Assembly: GCF_000427465.1 (NCBI RefSeq)
Contig: NZ_ATYB01000014.1
Location: 2,917,058 to 2,981,057, forward strand
Source: Sinorhizobium arboris LMG 14919
Lineage (GTDB): Bacteria; Pseudomonadota; Alphaproteobacteria; Rhizobiales; Rhizobiaceae
DNA length: 64,000 nucleotides
Direction: 5' to 3'
Shown: piece after piece, positions 31,301 to 38,333 of the stretch
How the letters are laid out: every line of letters starts with the position of its first letter
How positions within the stretch are numbered: position 1 is the stretch's first letter
Program-made: the position numbers and the translations under genes
The notes under the pieces: model-generated
The model's input: the letters and a program-made list of their open reading frames with translations, nothing else
Told to the model about the DNA's origin: nothing
Databases searched by the model: none

Positions 31301-33975
31301 GCGCGAAATTCGATGGGCCGATCACCGTTTCGGGCAAGGTCGAGACCGGAGCCGGCGGCAGGATCGAACTGAACGCGCTCGACGTCAAATCCGGGACGGT
31401 CAGCGGCACCGGTTCGGCCGCGCTCGCCGAAGGCACATTGACCGCCGAGATAGAGGGCGCATTGCCGGACCTCGCCAAGCTGCTCGCCGAAGCGGAAGGC
31501 AAGGCTGCCTTTAGCGCCGACCTGTCCGGCCCGCTCGACGCGCTCGCCATCAAGGCGGAAGTAACCTCGAGCGGCGCGGTCCTTGCAGGACGCACGCTTT
31601 CGGACTTCGTGGTCACGGCCGATGCGACGGCGAGACCCGGCAGCCCGCAGGCGAAGCTGACGGCGACCGGAGGTCTCGACGGCCAAGCCATCGACGTCAG
31701 GGCCGAGGTGGTCTCCGAGGGCGGCCGCACCTCGATCCCGACACTGGAGGCGAAGGTCGGCGACAACAGATTGACGGGAGCGATCGATCTGACGGCAGAC
31801 TTCAAACCCGAGGGCAAGGTCGACTTCAACCTGCCGGACCTCGGTCTGCTCGCCGCCATGGCCGGCGAGAGGGTCTCCGGGGACCTTTCCGGCTCGGCAG
31901 CGATCAGAACGGCGAACGGTGTGACTTCCGTTTCGCTGCAGGCGAGCGGCGGCGGCATCAAGCGCGGCGACCTGACGATCGCAAAGCCAACCGCCGATAT
32001 CAGCATCGCCGATGTGGCGGCACTCGCGATCAGGGGAAGCGTCAAGGCGGAAAATGTCGCTCAGGGTCAAAACCGTATCACCGGCCTCAATCTCACCTTC
32101 GATCAGCAGGGCGGCAGGACGGGCTTTACCGTTGACGGCAGATATGACGGCAGTCCTCTTTCGGCGAAGGGCGACATGGTCGCAAGCGGCGGCCGCACCG
32201 AAGTCCGCCTCGCCTCTTTCGCGGCAGCGCCCAAGCGGATACCGCTGAGGCTTGCACGCCCGACCGTCGTCGCGATCGACAACGGCACGGTACTTCTCGA
32301 TGCCCTGACCATCGAGGCTTCGAAAGGCACGATCACGGTCGCCGGCTCTGCCGGACCGACGCTCGACATTTCGGCAAGACTCAATGCGCTGCCTGCCGCA
32401 CTGATCAACACCTTTGCCCCGACGCTCGGGGCGGAAGGCACGATCGCCGGGACGGTGGACGTGAACGGAACGGCGGCGGCTCCGGTCGTGGTCTACGACC
32501 TCAGATGGAGCGACGCCTCGGTCGCAGCGGCGCGCGGCGCCGGCGTATCGTCGCTGGAGATTGCTGCAAAGGGGCGCTTCGCCGACAACCGGGTGACCGT
32601 CGATGCCACGGTCTCCGGGCCGGGAGACCTTTCCTTCCGAGGCGGTGGCAATGTCGAGCTTGGCGGCAACATGCCGATCTCGATGAAATTCGCCGGCGAC
32701 GTACCCTTCGCGCTGCTCGCCAATATCATGGCGGAACAGGGCTTCACCCTGACCGGATCGGCCAAGGTCGACCTTTCGCTCTCCGGCTCGGCAAAGGCGC
32801 CGCAAATTGCCGGTACGGTCTCGACCGCCGGCGCCCGGCTCGTGGACGTTCGCCGCAATCTCGCTCTCAACGACCTCACCGCCAATGTCGCCCTCGACGG
32901 CAGACAGGCGACGATCTCTCGCCTATCGGCCAATCTCGCCAGCGGCGGATCGATCGAGGCGAGCGGAACCGTGGGCATCGTCCCCGGCTCCGGTTTCCCG
33001 GCGGATCTCAGAATCCGGCTCAACAACGCGACCTATGTCGACGGCACGCTGTTCACCGCCAACCTTGCAGGCGACCTGACGCTCAACGGCCCCCTCGTCT
33101 CGACCCCCGTTCTTGGCGGAAGGCTGACGATTCGCAGGGCCGCGATCACCATACCGGAGAAGCTGCCGGCTTCGCTCTCGGAGATCGACATAAAGCACCG
33201 CAACGCCCCACCCCGGGTGCGGCAGATGACCAGGGACCTGCGCCGGGATACGTCCGCCGGCGCCGAGGCCGGCGGCGCGATCGCCTTCGATCTTGCCGTC
33301 AGCTCACCGGGCCAGTTCTTCGTGCGCGGACGCGGCATCGATGCCGAACTCGGCGGCGATCTGACTGTCCGCGGCACCGCCGTTCAGCCGATCGTTTCCG
33401 GTGGATTCGACATGCGCCGCGGGCGCCTGGAGATTCTCGGCAAACGCCTGACTTTCACCGAAGGCCACATCGGCTTCGGCGGCGACCTCATTCCGACGCT
33501 CGATCTCGACGCGACCTCGAGCGCCGGCTCGACGACGATCACCGTCAATGTCGCAGGCCCGGCCAACAACCCGACGGTAACCTTCTCCTCGTCCCCTGCC
33601 CTGCCGCAGGACGAAATCCTGGCGCAGTTGATCTTCAACCGGTCGCTGAACAATCTCTCCGCCTTCCAGATCGCGCAGCTCGCCTCGGCCGTAGGCCAGC
33701 TTGCCGGCGGCGGATCGACGTCGCTGCTCGACGGCCTGCGCAACAAGCTCGGCGTCGACGATCTGGACATCACGACCGACGAGAGCGGCGGCGCCCAGGT
33801 CCGCGCCGGCAAATATCTCAACGATCGCACCTATCTCGAACTGCAGCAGGGCTCGGACTCGGCTTCCAGCAAGGCGATCATCAATCTCGATATCGGTCGC
33901 GGCGTGAAGCTGAAGGGCGAAGCAGCCGGCGACGGTTCGGCGGCCGGCGGCATATTCTTTGAGAGGGAATATTGA
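28366..33975 (+). CDS. tamB: Inner-membrane TamB-family protein (AsmA-like, DUF490)
   Basis: 1869-aa giant periplasm-spanning protein, anchored by one N-terminal transmembrane helix (about residues 18-38). It is followed by a long repetitive beta-rich (repeating beta-groove) region and a C-terminal TamB/DUF490 domain (about 1500-1869, with FTEGHIGFGGDLIPTLDLDA and LPQDEILAQLIFNRSL, ending in EREY). Partner of TamA; family members are proposed to bridge membranes and conduct phospholipids. It is longer than E. coli TamB (about 1260). The extra length is largely explained by two consecutive 478-residue modules (about 445-922 and 923-1400) that are clearly homologous. Confidence 0.93.
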   Translation: MNQVSLFLQSALRYFFAAIGTLVVVLLLLVGFLGFTVPGARTVAWAIEKYAATPDQIVRISDPGALLTGDFTAGTVTLFDGEGIYAEVRDLSVNWSPAELLSLRFDASHISAGSIRVERLPVPSTETREVRSTFALPVDVKIDSFDLEEIVLGKQITGEDRFLTAKGQLNATNSSVALVLDAAERDRPEARATADLVFNPAGNQLKLEAELAEPKGGLLAKLLRLPGEPAVNMTVTGQGPLSDWAGSGTVSLDGGEILRLDGRHVLAAEGLHRLTVSGGGALATLTPPAFRPLFEGESRIDLTAAFDGKSKVRIDAGKLSTGAMTLDISGTVDSRGENNLQASVAGTNGPFDFRWPLKDGELQALIDTANLSLIGDGQSAILDVAANVPSVNLPQARLGGIRLSAQSDAFNLESRSGPLKATVEISESRLANADLDRAVQAPLKLDGTIAVTPEDIRFDPLAIESASIGGTITGVFDRVETTLDAAFKLFAVREVLPPGLADKFDRTIALAGNAVVEQDGSVRLSEVDVKSGAIDASGSVALAGSTLTADIRGTLPDLGRLLADAKGSAAFDAVASGPLNKLGIEAKITSSGATLAGRTLDDLVVNADATVTPESPEAKLTATGTLDGQAIDIRADVVSRDGRTSIPALEAKVGDNRLAGAIELTADFKPNGKIDFNLPDLGLIAAMAGQQASGDLAGSATIRTADGVTSLALTARGESISRDALTVARPVVDFTVADLARMAIKGGVRAESVVQGENRLTDIDIAFDQQAERTGFSVGAEYDGAPLAATGDLASRDGRTEISLASASATAKRIPLQLARPSVIAIENGVVHIDGLTIQASTGTVAVTGTAGETLDISADINELPATLIHTVAPTLGAEGKIAGKLDITGNGAAPVVRYDLTWSGASIASVRAAGITAEDLSAKGMVTVAEDSIRLDPLAIERAGFRGDVTASLDRTDNTAEANFQFVAEPAVLPPGIGAKFDGPITVSGKVETGAGGRIELNALDVKSGTVSGTGSAALAEGTLTAEIEGALPDLAKLLAEAEGKAAFSADLSGPLDALAIKAEVTSSGAVLAGRTLSDFVVTADATARPGSPQAKLTATGGLDGQAIDVRAEVVSEGGRTSIPTLEAKVGDNRLTGAIDLTADFKPEGKVDFNLPDLGLLAAMAGERVSGDLSGSAAIRTANGVTSVSLQASGGGIKRGDLTIAKPTADISIADVAALAIRGSVKAENVAQGQNRITGLNLTFDQQGGRTGFTVDGRYDGSPLSAKGDMVASGGRTEVRLASFAAAPKRIPLRLARPTVVAIDNGTVLLDALTIEASKGTITVAGSAGPTLDISARLNALPAALINTFAPTLGAEGTIAGTVDVNGTAAAPVVVYDLRWSDASVAAARGAGVSSLEIAAKGRFADNRVTVDATVSGPGDLSFRGGGNVELGGNMPISMKFAGDVPFALLANIMAEQGFTLTGSAKVDLSLSGSAKAPQIAGTVSTAGARLVDVRRNLALNDLTANVALDGRQATISRLSANLASGGSIEASGTVGIVPGSGFPADLRIRLNNATYVDGTLFTANLAGDLTLNGPLVSTPVLGGRLTIRRAAITIPEKLPASLSEIDIKHRNAPPRVRQMTRDLRRDTSAGAEAGGAIAFDLAVSSPGQFFVRGRGIDAELGGDLTVRGTAVQPIVSGGFDMRRGRLEILGKRLTFTEGHIGFGGDLIPTLDLDATSSAGSTTITVNVAGPANNPTVTFSSSPALPQDEILAQLIFNRSLNNLSAFQIAQLASAVGQLAGGGSTSLLDGLRNKLGVDDLDITTDESGGAQVRAGKYLNDRTYLELQQGSDSASSKAIINLDIGRGVKLKGEAAGDGSAAGGIFFEREY
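29698..32565 (+). repeat. Tandem duplication of a 1434-bp module inside tamB
   Basis: Corresponding landmarks recur exactly 1434 bp apart in frame: GTCAAATCC at 29950 and 31384, TTCAACCTG at 30391 and 31825, CCGACGCTCGGG at 30985 and 32419. At protein level GRTSIP-LEAKVGDNRL and DFNLPDLGL occur in both copies. The copies have diverged, including at synonymous sites, so this is an old duplication and not an assembly repeat. Boundaries (about 29698-31131 and 31132-32565) are approximate. Confidence 0.85.
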
Positions 33976-34261
33976 TTCGTCGGCACTGAGCGACCGAAGA
34001 AGGTTTTAATCAGCCCAAAGACTTGGGCTGGCTGGGTTCCTGCGACAGGCACAGCAATGAGGCGGTCCGGGAAGTTGCATGTTGCGACAGCTTCGCCTGG
34101 GGGGTTGCGAACCATCTCTCCCTGACTGCACGGCCCATCAGCGTATCGAGGGGCCGCACCAGGTCCGCCTTCCCTTATCCCTATGCTGTCACAGGGATCC
34201 GGCAGCACCGCGTCTGCGGCGCGGAGGCTGGAGGAAGTCCTGCCAGGGTGCAAGGTCCCCC

Positions 34262-34741
34262 TCACGCCGCGTTGCGGTCGGCCCCGAATGCATCCAGAGC
34301 CTCGCTCTCGTTCGTCGCCGTGAACAGCGCCCAGATGTGACCGAACGGGTCAATGAGGGCGCCGACCCGATCGCCGGTCGGCAGCGTTTCGGCGACGTTG
34401 CGCAGGCTCGCGCCGGAGCCCATCGCCCTTTCGAGCACGCGATCCACATCATCGACGTGCAGTTCGAGGATTGCCGCGGTCGTACCGAGCGCGTGCGGCG
34501 AACGCGGGCCGCCAAGCCTCGGTTCGGCGTCCCGGCGCGGATTGGCGCCGGCGACCCGAAAGACCGAGTCGCCGATGCAGAGATCGGCACTCGTCAGAAT
34601 GCCGCTCCACTCGTGCCGCTGCAGCAGCTCAGCGCCGAAGACATCGCGGTAGAACTCAATCGCCCGCTCCTCGTCACCATGCCTGACAAAAAGCTTTATG
34701 CAGATCTGCCGTACCGACGGGCCGCCGGAATAACTAGCCAT
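34262..34741 (-). CDS. Glyoxalase/VOC-fold protein, PhnB-like
   Basis: 159-aa protein of the vicinal oxygen chelate superfamily in the PhnB/3-demethylubiquinone-like group. It has the typical AIEFYRDVFGAELL near residue 27, LCIGDSVFRVAGA, the LHVDDVDRVLERAMGSGA segment, and DPFGHIWALFT near the C-terminus. Function is not predictable; relatives are annotated as glyoxalase or bleomycin-resistance-like. The ATG at 34741 has a GGGAG ribosome site. Single gene between tamB and the Lrp regulator, oriented leftward. Confidence 0.85.
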   Translation of the reverse strand: MASYSGGPSVRQICIKLFVRHGDEERAIEFYRDVFGAELLQRHEWSGILTSADLCIGDSVFRVAGANPRRDAEPRLGGPRSPHALGTTAAILELHVDDVDRVLERAMGSGASLRNVAETLPTGDRVGALIDPFGHIWALFTATNESEALDAFGADRNAA

Positions 34742-34945
34742 GGCAATCTCCCTGGATCGCAATGATGTCGGGCGGGTGGAACCCGCGATCAAATACGCCA
34801 TCGTTCAAAATGAGCCCGAATGCCGCGGAGACCGCGCCCGTGCTCATGCCTCTCTTGTTTGCTGAGAGGAACATCTTATCGGAACATAAGAACAAATCAA
34901 GAACAAAACAGCCGCGGGCTGCCGATTTGCGCCGAGGCTCTCCCC

Positions 34946-35380
34946 TTACGAAGACCCCGTCAGCTTGCTGGTCTTCAGCAGAATGTTCGTTTCGGTCACG
35001 GTGATGCCGTCGATCAGACGGATGCGCCGCAGGCTCTCGTCGAAGCTAGCGAGATCCCGGTCCTCGAGTTCGGCAATGAAATCCCACCGGCCGTTGGTGC
35101 TGTGCAGCGCCCGCACTTGCGGCAGGCCCCGCAATTGCTCGGCGACTCGGTCCGCCATCTTTCCGTGAACCTCGATCATCACCACCGCCCTGACGCCGGA
35201 GGCGGGGATTTCCGCGCCCGTGCGGATCGTGAAGGCGGCGATCGTCCCATTCGCGACGAGACGGTCGATGCGCGCGGCGACCGTCGCGCGCGAGACGCCG
35301 GTCATCGCGGAAAGCGTCGAAACGGGCATACGAGAATTTTGCCGAAGCGCGCTGATCAGCGCTTGATCGAGATCATCCAT
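34946..35380 (-). CDS. Lrp/AsnC-family transcriptional regulator
   Basis: 144-aa regulator. The N-terminal winged HTH lies at residues 1-50 (MDDLDQALISALRQNSRMPV, then GVSRATVAARIDRL). The C-terminal RAM/ligand-binding domain covers about 62-135 (VRAVVMIEVHG, with NGRWDFIAELE). It is divergent from the arginase gene with 139 bp between starts, the classic arrangement for an Lrp-type activator of arginine catabolism. It may respond to arginine or ornithine, by inference from position. Confidence 0.92.
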   Translation of the reverse strand: MDDLDQALISALRQNSRMPVSTLSAMTGVSRATVAARIDRLVANGTIAAFTIRTGAEIPASGVRAVVMIEVHGKMADRVAEQLRGLPQVRALHSTNGRWDFIAELEDRDLASFDESLRRIRLIDGITVTETNILLKTSKLTGSS

Positions 35381-35519
35381 CTTGTCACTTCGCCAAATGA
35401 TCCTTTACATTTTGAGCATCATATCTTGCCAATCGACAGTTTTCCATCTTTTTGCCGCCACGCTTTTTGACGATAATCCGCCGGACTTCACGGGAACAGG
35501 ACGAAGGGAAGAGGCGGAC

Positions 35520-36443
35520 ATGAAAACCATCACATTGATCGGCGCACCCATCGAGGAAGGCTCGGGCCGCCGCGGCGCGGCAATGGGGCCGACGGCGCTC
35601 AGGATCGCCGGCATAGAGACGGTCCTTGCGGAGCTCGGCCATAGGGTCAATGACGAGGGGGATCTGAGGCCGCTGCCCGCGCGCGATCTCGCCATCCATC
35701 CGGGCGCCAACAATCTGCAGACCGTCGCAGCCTTCGCGCGCGCGCTCGACGAAGCCGTGCATGACACCGCGCGCAAGGGACATTTCCCCCTCATCCTCGG
35801 CGGCGACCACGCGCTGTCGATGGGCAGCGTCTCCGGCATGGCGCGTCATGCCCAGGACGTCGGCCGGCCCCTCTTCGTCCTCTGGCTCGATGCGCATGCC
35901 GACTTCAACTCGCCGTCGACCTCTCCGTCAGGGAATATGCACGGCATGCCGGTCGCCTTCTTCTGCGGGGAAGCGGAATTCGCCCCGATCCTCCCGAAAG
36001 ACCGGCCGCTGGTCGACCCGAAAAAGGTCTACCAGATCGGAATCCGCTCGGTTGACGCGCGTGAGCGCGAGGAAATTGCGGAGCACGGCGTCAATGTTTT
36101 CGATATGCGGGCCATCGACGAGATGGGCATGGCCCACATCATCCGGCAGATCGTCGACGAGGTTCGCGCCGCCAACGGCCTGCTGCATGTGAGCCTCGAC
36201 GTCGATTTCATGGATCCGGAACTCGCCCCCGGCGTGGGCACGACGGTTCCGGGCGGCGCGACCTTCCGCGAGGCTCACCTCATCATGGAAGTGCTGTGCG
36301 ACAGCGGCCTCGTCTCTTCCCTCGACGTCGTCGAACTCAACCCGTTCCTCGACGACCGGGGCAAGAGCGCGCGCATTCTGGTCGAACTGACGGCAAGCCT
36401 CTTCGGCCGCCGTATCCTTGATCGTCCGACCCGCGCCGCCTGA
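35520..36443 (+). CDS. rocF: Arginase
   Basis: 307-aa cytoplasmic ureohydrolase converting arginine to ornithine and urea. The binuclear manganese site is fully visible: GGDHALSMGS, LDAHADFNSP and SLDVDFMDPELAPGVGT. The arginase-type substrate loop SPSGNMHGMP follows DAHAD. The ATG at 35520 has a GGAAGAGG ribosome site. It matches the gene called argI1 in S. meliloti. It is divergent from an Lrp-family regulator. Confidence 0.95.
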   Translation: MKTITLIGAPIEEGSGRRGAAMGPTALRIAGIETVLAELGHRVNDEGDLRPLPARDLAIHPGANNLQTVAAFARALDEAVHDTARKGHFPLILGGDHALSMGSVSGMARHAQDVGRPLFVLWLDAHADFNSPSTSPSGNMHGMPVAFFCGEAEFAPILPKDRPLVDPKKVYQIGIRSVDAREREEIAEHGVNVFDMRAIDEMGMAHIIRQIVDEVRAANGLLHVSLDVDFMDPELAPGVGTTVPGGATFREAHLIMEVLCDSGLVSSLDVVELNPFLDDRGKSARILVELTASLFGRRILDRPTRAA

Positions 36444-36619
36444 AGCCACGTCGCCACCTCACTCTCCTGCGAGGGGCGAACGTTCAGCAAAGGCTTAACG
36501 AATCCGCGCCTAATATAGGCATACGGAGCGCAAGGCGGATTTTCCGTGCATGAAGCGGCTTGCGCCTCGCCGGATGTCATCGGCGGACCACCACGAACGG
36601 AAAGCTGGAAGGACCTTCG

Positions 36620-37099
36620 ATGACAAGCACGCAGAGAGCAGCCGGATTTGACGGCGAGACGCTCGAAATCATAGCGTTTCGCCTCCACGACCAGGAGTTT
36701 TGCGTCAAGACCACGACGATCCGCGAGATACGCGGCTGGGCGCCCTCGACACCCATCCCGCACGCCCCGCCGGAGGTGATCGGCGTGATGAACCTGCGCG
36801 GCACGGTGATCCCGATCATCGACCTCGCCCACAAGCTCGGCATGAAATCGACCGTCACCAACGAGCGCAGCGCGATCGTCGTCGCCGAGGTCCACAACAT
36901 GGTCATCGGTCTCGTCGTCGACCGTGTTTCCGACATTTTGACCGTGCAGGGCAGTCAGGTACAGCCTGTGCCGGAAGTCACCGCCTCCTTCGACAAGAGC
37001 TTTGCGGAAGGCATCATCGCCAACGAATCGGGCATGATCTGCTTCCTCAATCTGGCCCGCATGTTCAAGGAGCGGGAAACCGAAGAACTGGCCGCCTGA
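36620..37099 (+). CDS. cheW: Chemotaxis coupling protein CheW
   Basis: 159-aa CheW-domain protein coupling chemoreceptors to the CheA kinase. Conserved segments are FRLHDQEFCVKTTTIREI, APPEVIGVMNLRGTVIPIIDL (about residues 50-70), and IGLVVDRVSDIL. It has the length of a stand-alone CheW. No other chemotaxis genes lie nearby, so it probably serves a receptor array encoded elsewhere as a second CheW. It starts 176 bp after arginase, with an AAGGA ribosome site. Confidence 0.95.
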   Translation: MTSTQRAAGFDGETLEIIAFRLHDQEFCVKTTTIREIRGWAPSTPIPHAPPEVIGVMNLRGTVIPIIDLAHKLGMKSTVTNERSAIVVAEVHNMVIGLVVDRVSDILTVQGSQVQPVPEVTASFDKSFAEGIIANESGMICFLNLARMFKERETEELAA

Positions 37100-37168
37100 G
37101 CCTGCGGAAATGCAACTTAATGCCAGCCATTGACCCGTGCCCGGAACGGCAGCCGGCCTGGAAGGGCT

Positions 37169-37399
37169 CTAGGCCGCCTCCGGGCGGCGGATCTTCTCGG
37201 CCGCCTCGATGACCAGCGGGTTCAGCCCTTCGCCGCCATGCGCGATGTGCTCGAAGAGCTTGCGGCGCATGCGCGGCTCCCAATATTTGTTGATGTGCGT
37301 CGCCACGCCCTCGGCCGCCTCCTCCGCCGGCTGGGTCTGGAAGAAGGTGGCGATCTGGTTCGCCATATAGATAAGCTTGGCGTCGGGGTTTACAGACAT
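37169..37399 (-). CDS. fdsD: NAD-dependent formate dehydrogenase delta subunit
   Basis: 76-aa FdsD. It has the characteristic KLIYMANQIATFFQTQP start and a THINKYWEPRMRRKLFEHI core. FdsD is a small subunit or assembly factor needed for active Fds-type formate dehydrogenase. Last gene of the leftward operon, 17 bp after fdhD. Confidence 0.9.
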   Translation of the reverse strand: MSVNPDAKLIYMANQIATFFQTQPAEEAAEGVATHINKYWEPRMRRKLFEHIAHGGEGLNPLVIEAAEKIRRPEAA

Positions 37400-37416
37400 G
37401 GACGATTGCTCCGGAT

Positions 37417-38325
37417 TCAGGATAGCGGAACGCGGGCGGATAAGGACGCAGGCTCGTCATCATTCCGAATAATGCGCTTCGCGTGGGTGAAGATTTCGAA
37501 CTCGTCACCGCGGACAAGCGCAATGACGGTCATGCCCGCCTCTTCCGCCGTGCGGATGGCGAGCGCCGTCGGTGCGGAAATGGCGATAATCACCGGGCTG
37601 CCGGCAATCGCGGTTTTCTGGACCATTTCGACGGATACACGCGAGGTGACGACGACGGCGCCTTGAGCACCTTTGAACCCGGCGCAGGCGGCCGCTCCGG
37701 TCAGCTTGTCCAGCGCATTGTGGCGGCCGACGTCCTCGCGAACCGCGATCAGCCCGCGACCCGGCACATAGAAGGCCGCACCGTGCACCGCGCGTGTCTC
37801 GAAATGCAGCGGCTGCTGGCCGTTGAGCAGCCCGACCGCGTCGACGATATCCTTTTCGGAGAGCCGCAGCGGCGACCCGGAGACGTCCGGCGTCGGGCGA
37901 ACGGCCTCATCGATCGACTCGATTCCGCAGAGCCCGCAGCCGACGGGCCCGGCCATATGGCGGCGTCGGAGGCGCAAAGCCTCGTTCTGCTCGTCCTTGA
38001 GCCTGATCTGCAGGTCGATGCCTTTTTCCTCCACGACTATCTCTATGTCGTCGACCTGTTCGGGGCCGGTGATAATCCCTTCGGTCAGGCTGAACCCGAT
38101 GGCGAAATCCTCGAGATCGGCAGGCGTCGCCATCATCACCGCATGGGTCGAACCGCCATAGGTGAAGGCGACCGGCGTTTCCTCGGGCACGACGCGCGAC
38201 TGCGCGACGAGAATGCCGCCGCGCCGCGCCGTCTCGGGGACCGTCGCCGTCGTTCCGGATCGCGTCCCGCCGCCGGCGCCGGTCCTAAGAACAGCTGGAG
38301 AGGACGAAAGCCGCTTGCCCGCCAT
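37417..38325 (-). CDS. fdhD: Formate dehydrogenase accessory sulfurtransferase FdhD
   Basis: 302-aa FdhD (FdsC in this operon type). It transfers sulfur from a cysteine desulfurase to the molybdenum cofactor of formate dehydrogenase. The essential CxxC pair is Cys130 and Cys133 in GCGLCGIES. Also visible are the conserved DVGRHNALDK motif and SVEMVQKTAIAGSPVI. The N-terminus has about 25 low-complexity Gly/Thr residues. It starts 8 bp after fdsA. Confidence 0.94.
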   Translation of the reverse strand: MAGKRLSSSPAVLRTGAGGGTRSGTTATVPETARRGGILVAQSRVVPEETPVAFTYGGSTHAVMMATPADLEDFAIGFSLTEGIITGPEQVDDIEIVVEEKGIDLQIRLKDEQNEALRLRRRHMAGPVGCGLCGIESIDEAVRPTPDVSGSPLRLSEKDIVDAVGLLNGQQPLHFETRAVHGAAFYVPGRGLIAVREDVGRHNALDKLTGAAACAGFKGAQGAVVVTSRVSVEMVQKTAIAGSPVIIAISAPTALAIRTAEEAGMTVIALVRGDEFEIFTHAKRIIRNDDEPASLSARVPLS

Positions 38326-38333
38326 GCTCGCTC

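Noticed and set aside
29698..32565. TamB duplication as an assembly artefact
   Set aside because: The two copies have diverged throughout, including synonymous changes, so they are not a collapsed or duplicated read region.
30133..32805. 890-codon minus-strand open frame opposite tamB
   Set aside because: It is the shadow of the duplicated TamB modules, and repeats only because tamB repeats.
35381..35519. A specific Lrp binding site between the Lrp gene and arginase
   Set aside because: The spacer is A/T-rich and a site is likely, but no convincing symmetric motif could be singled out by eye.
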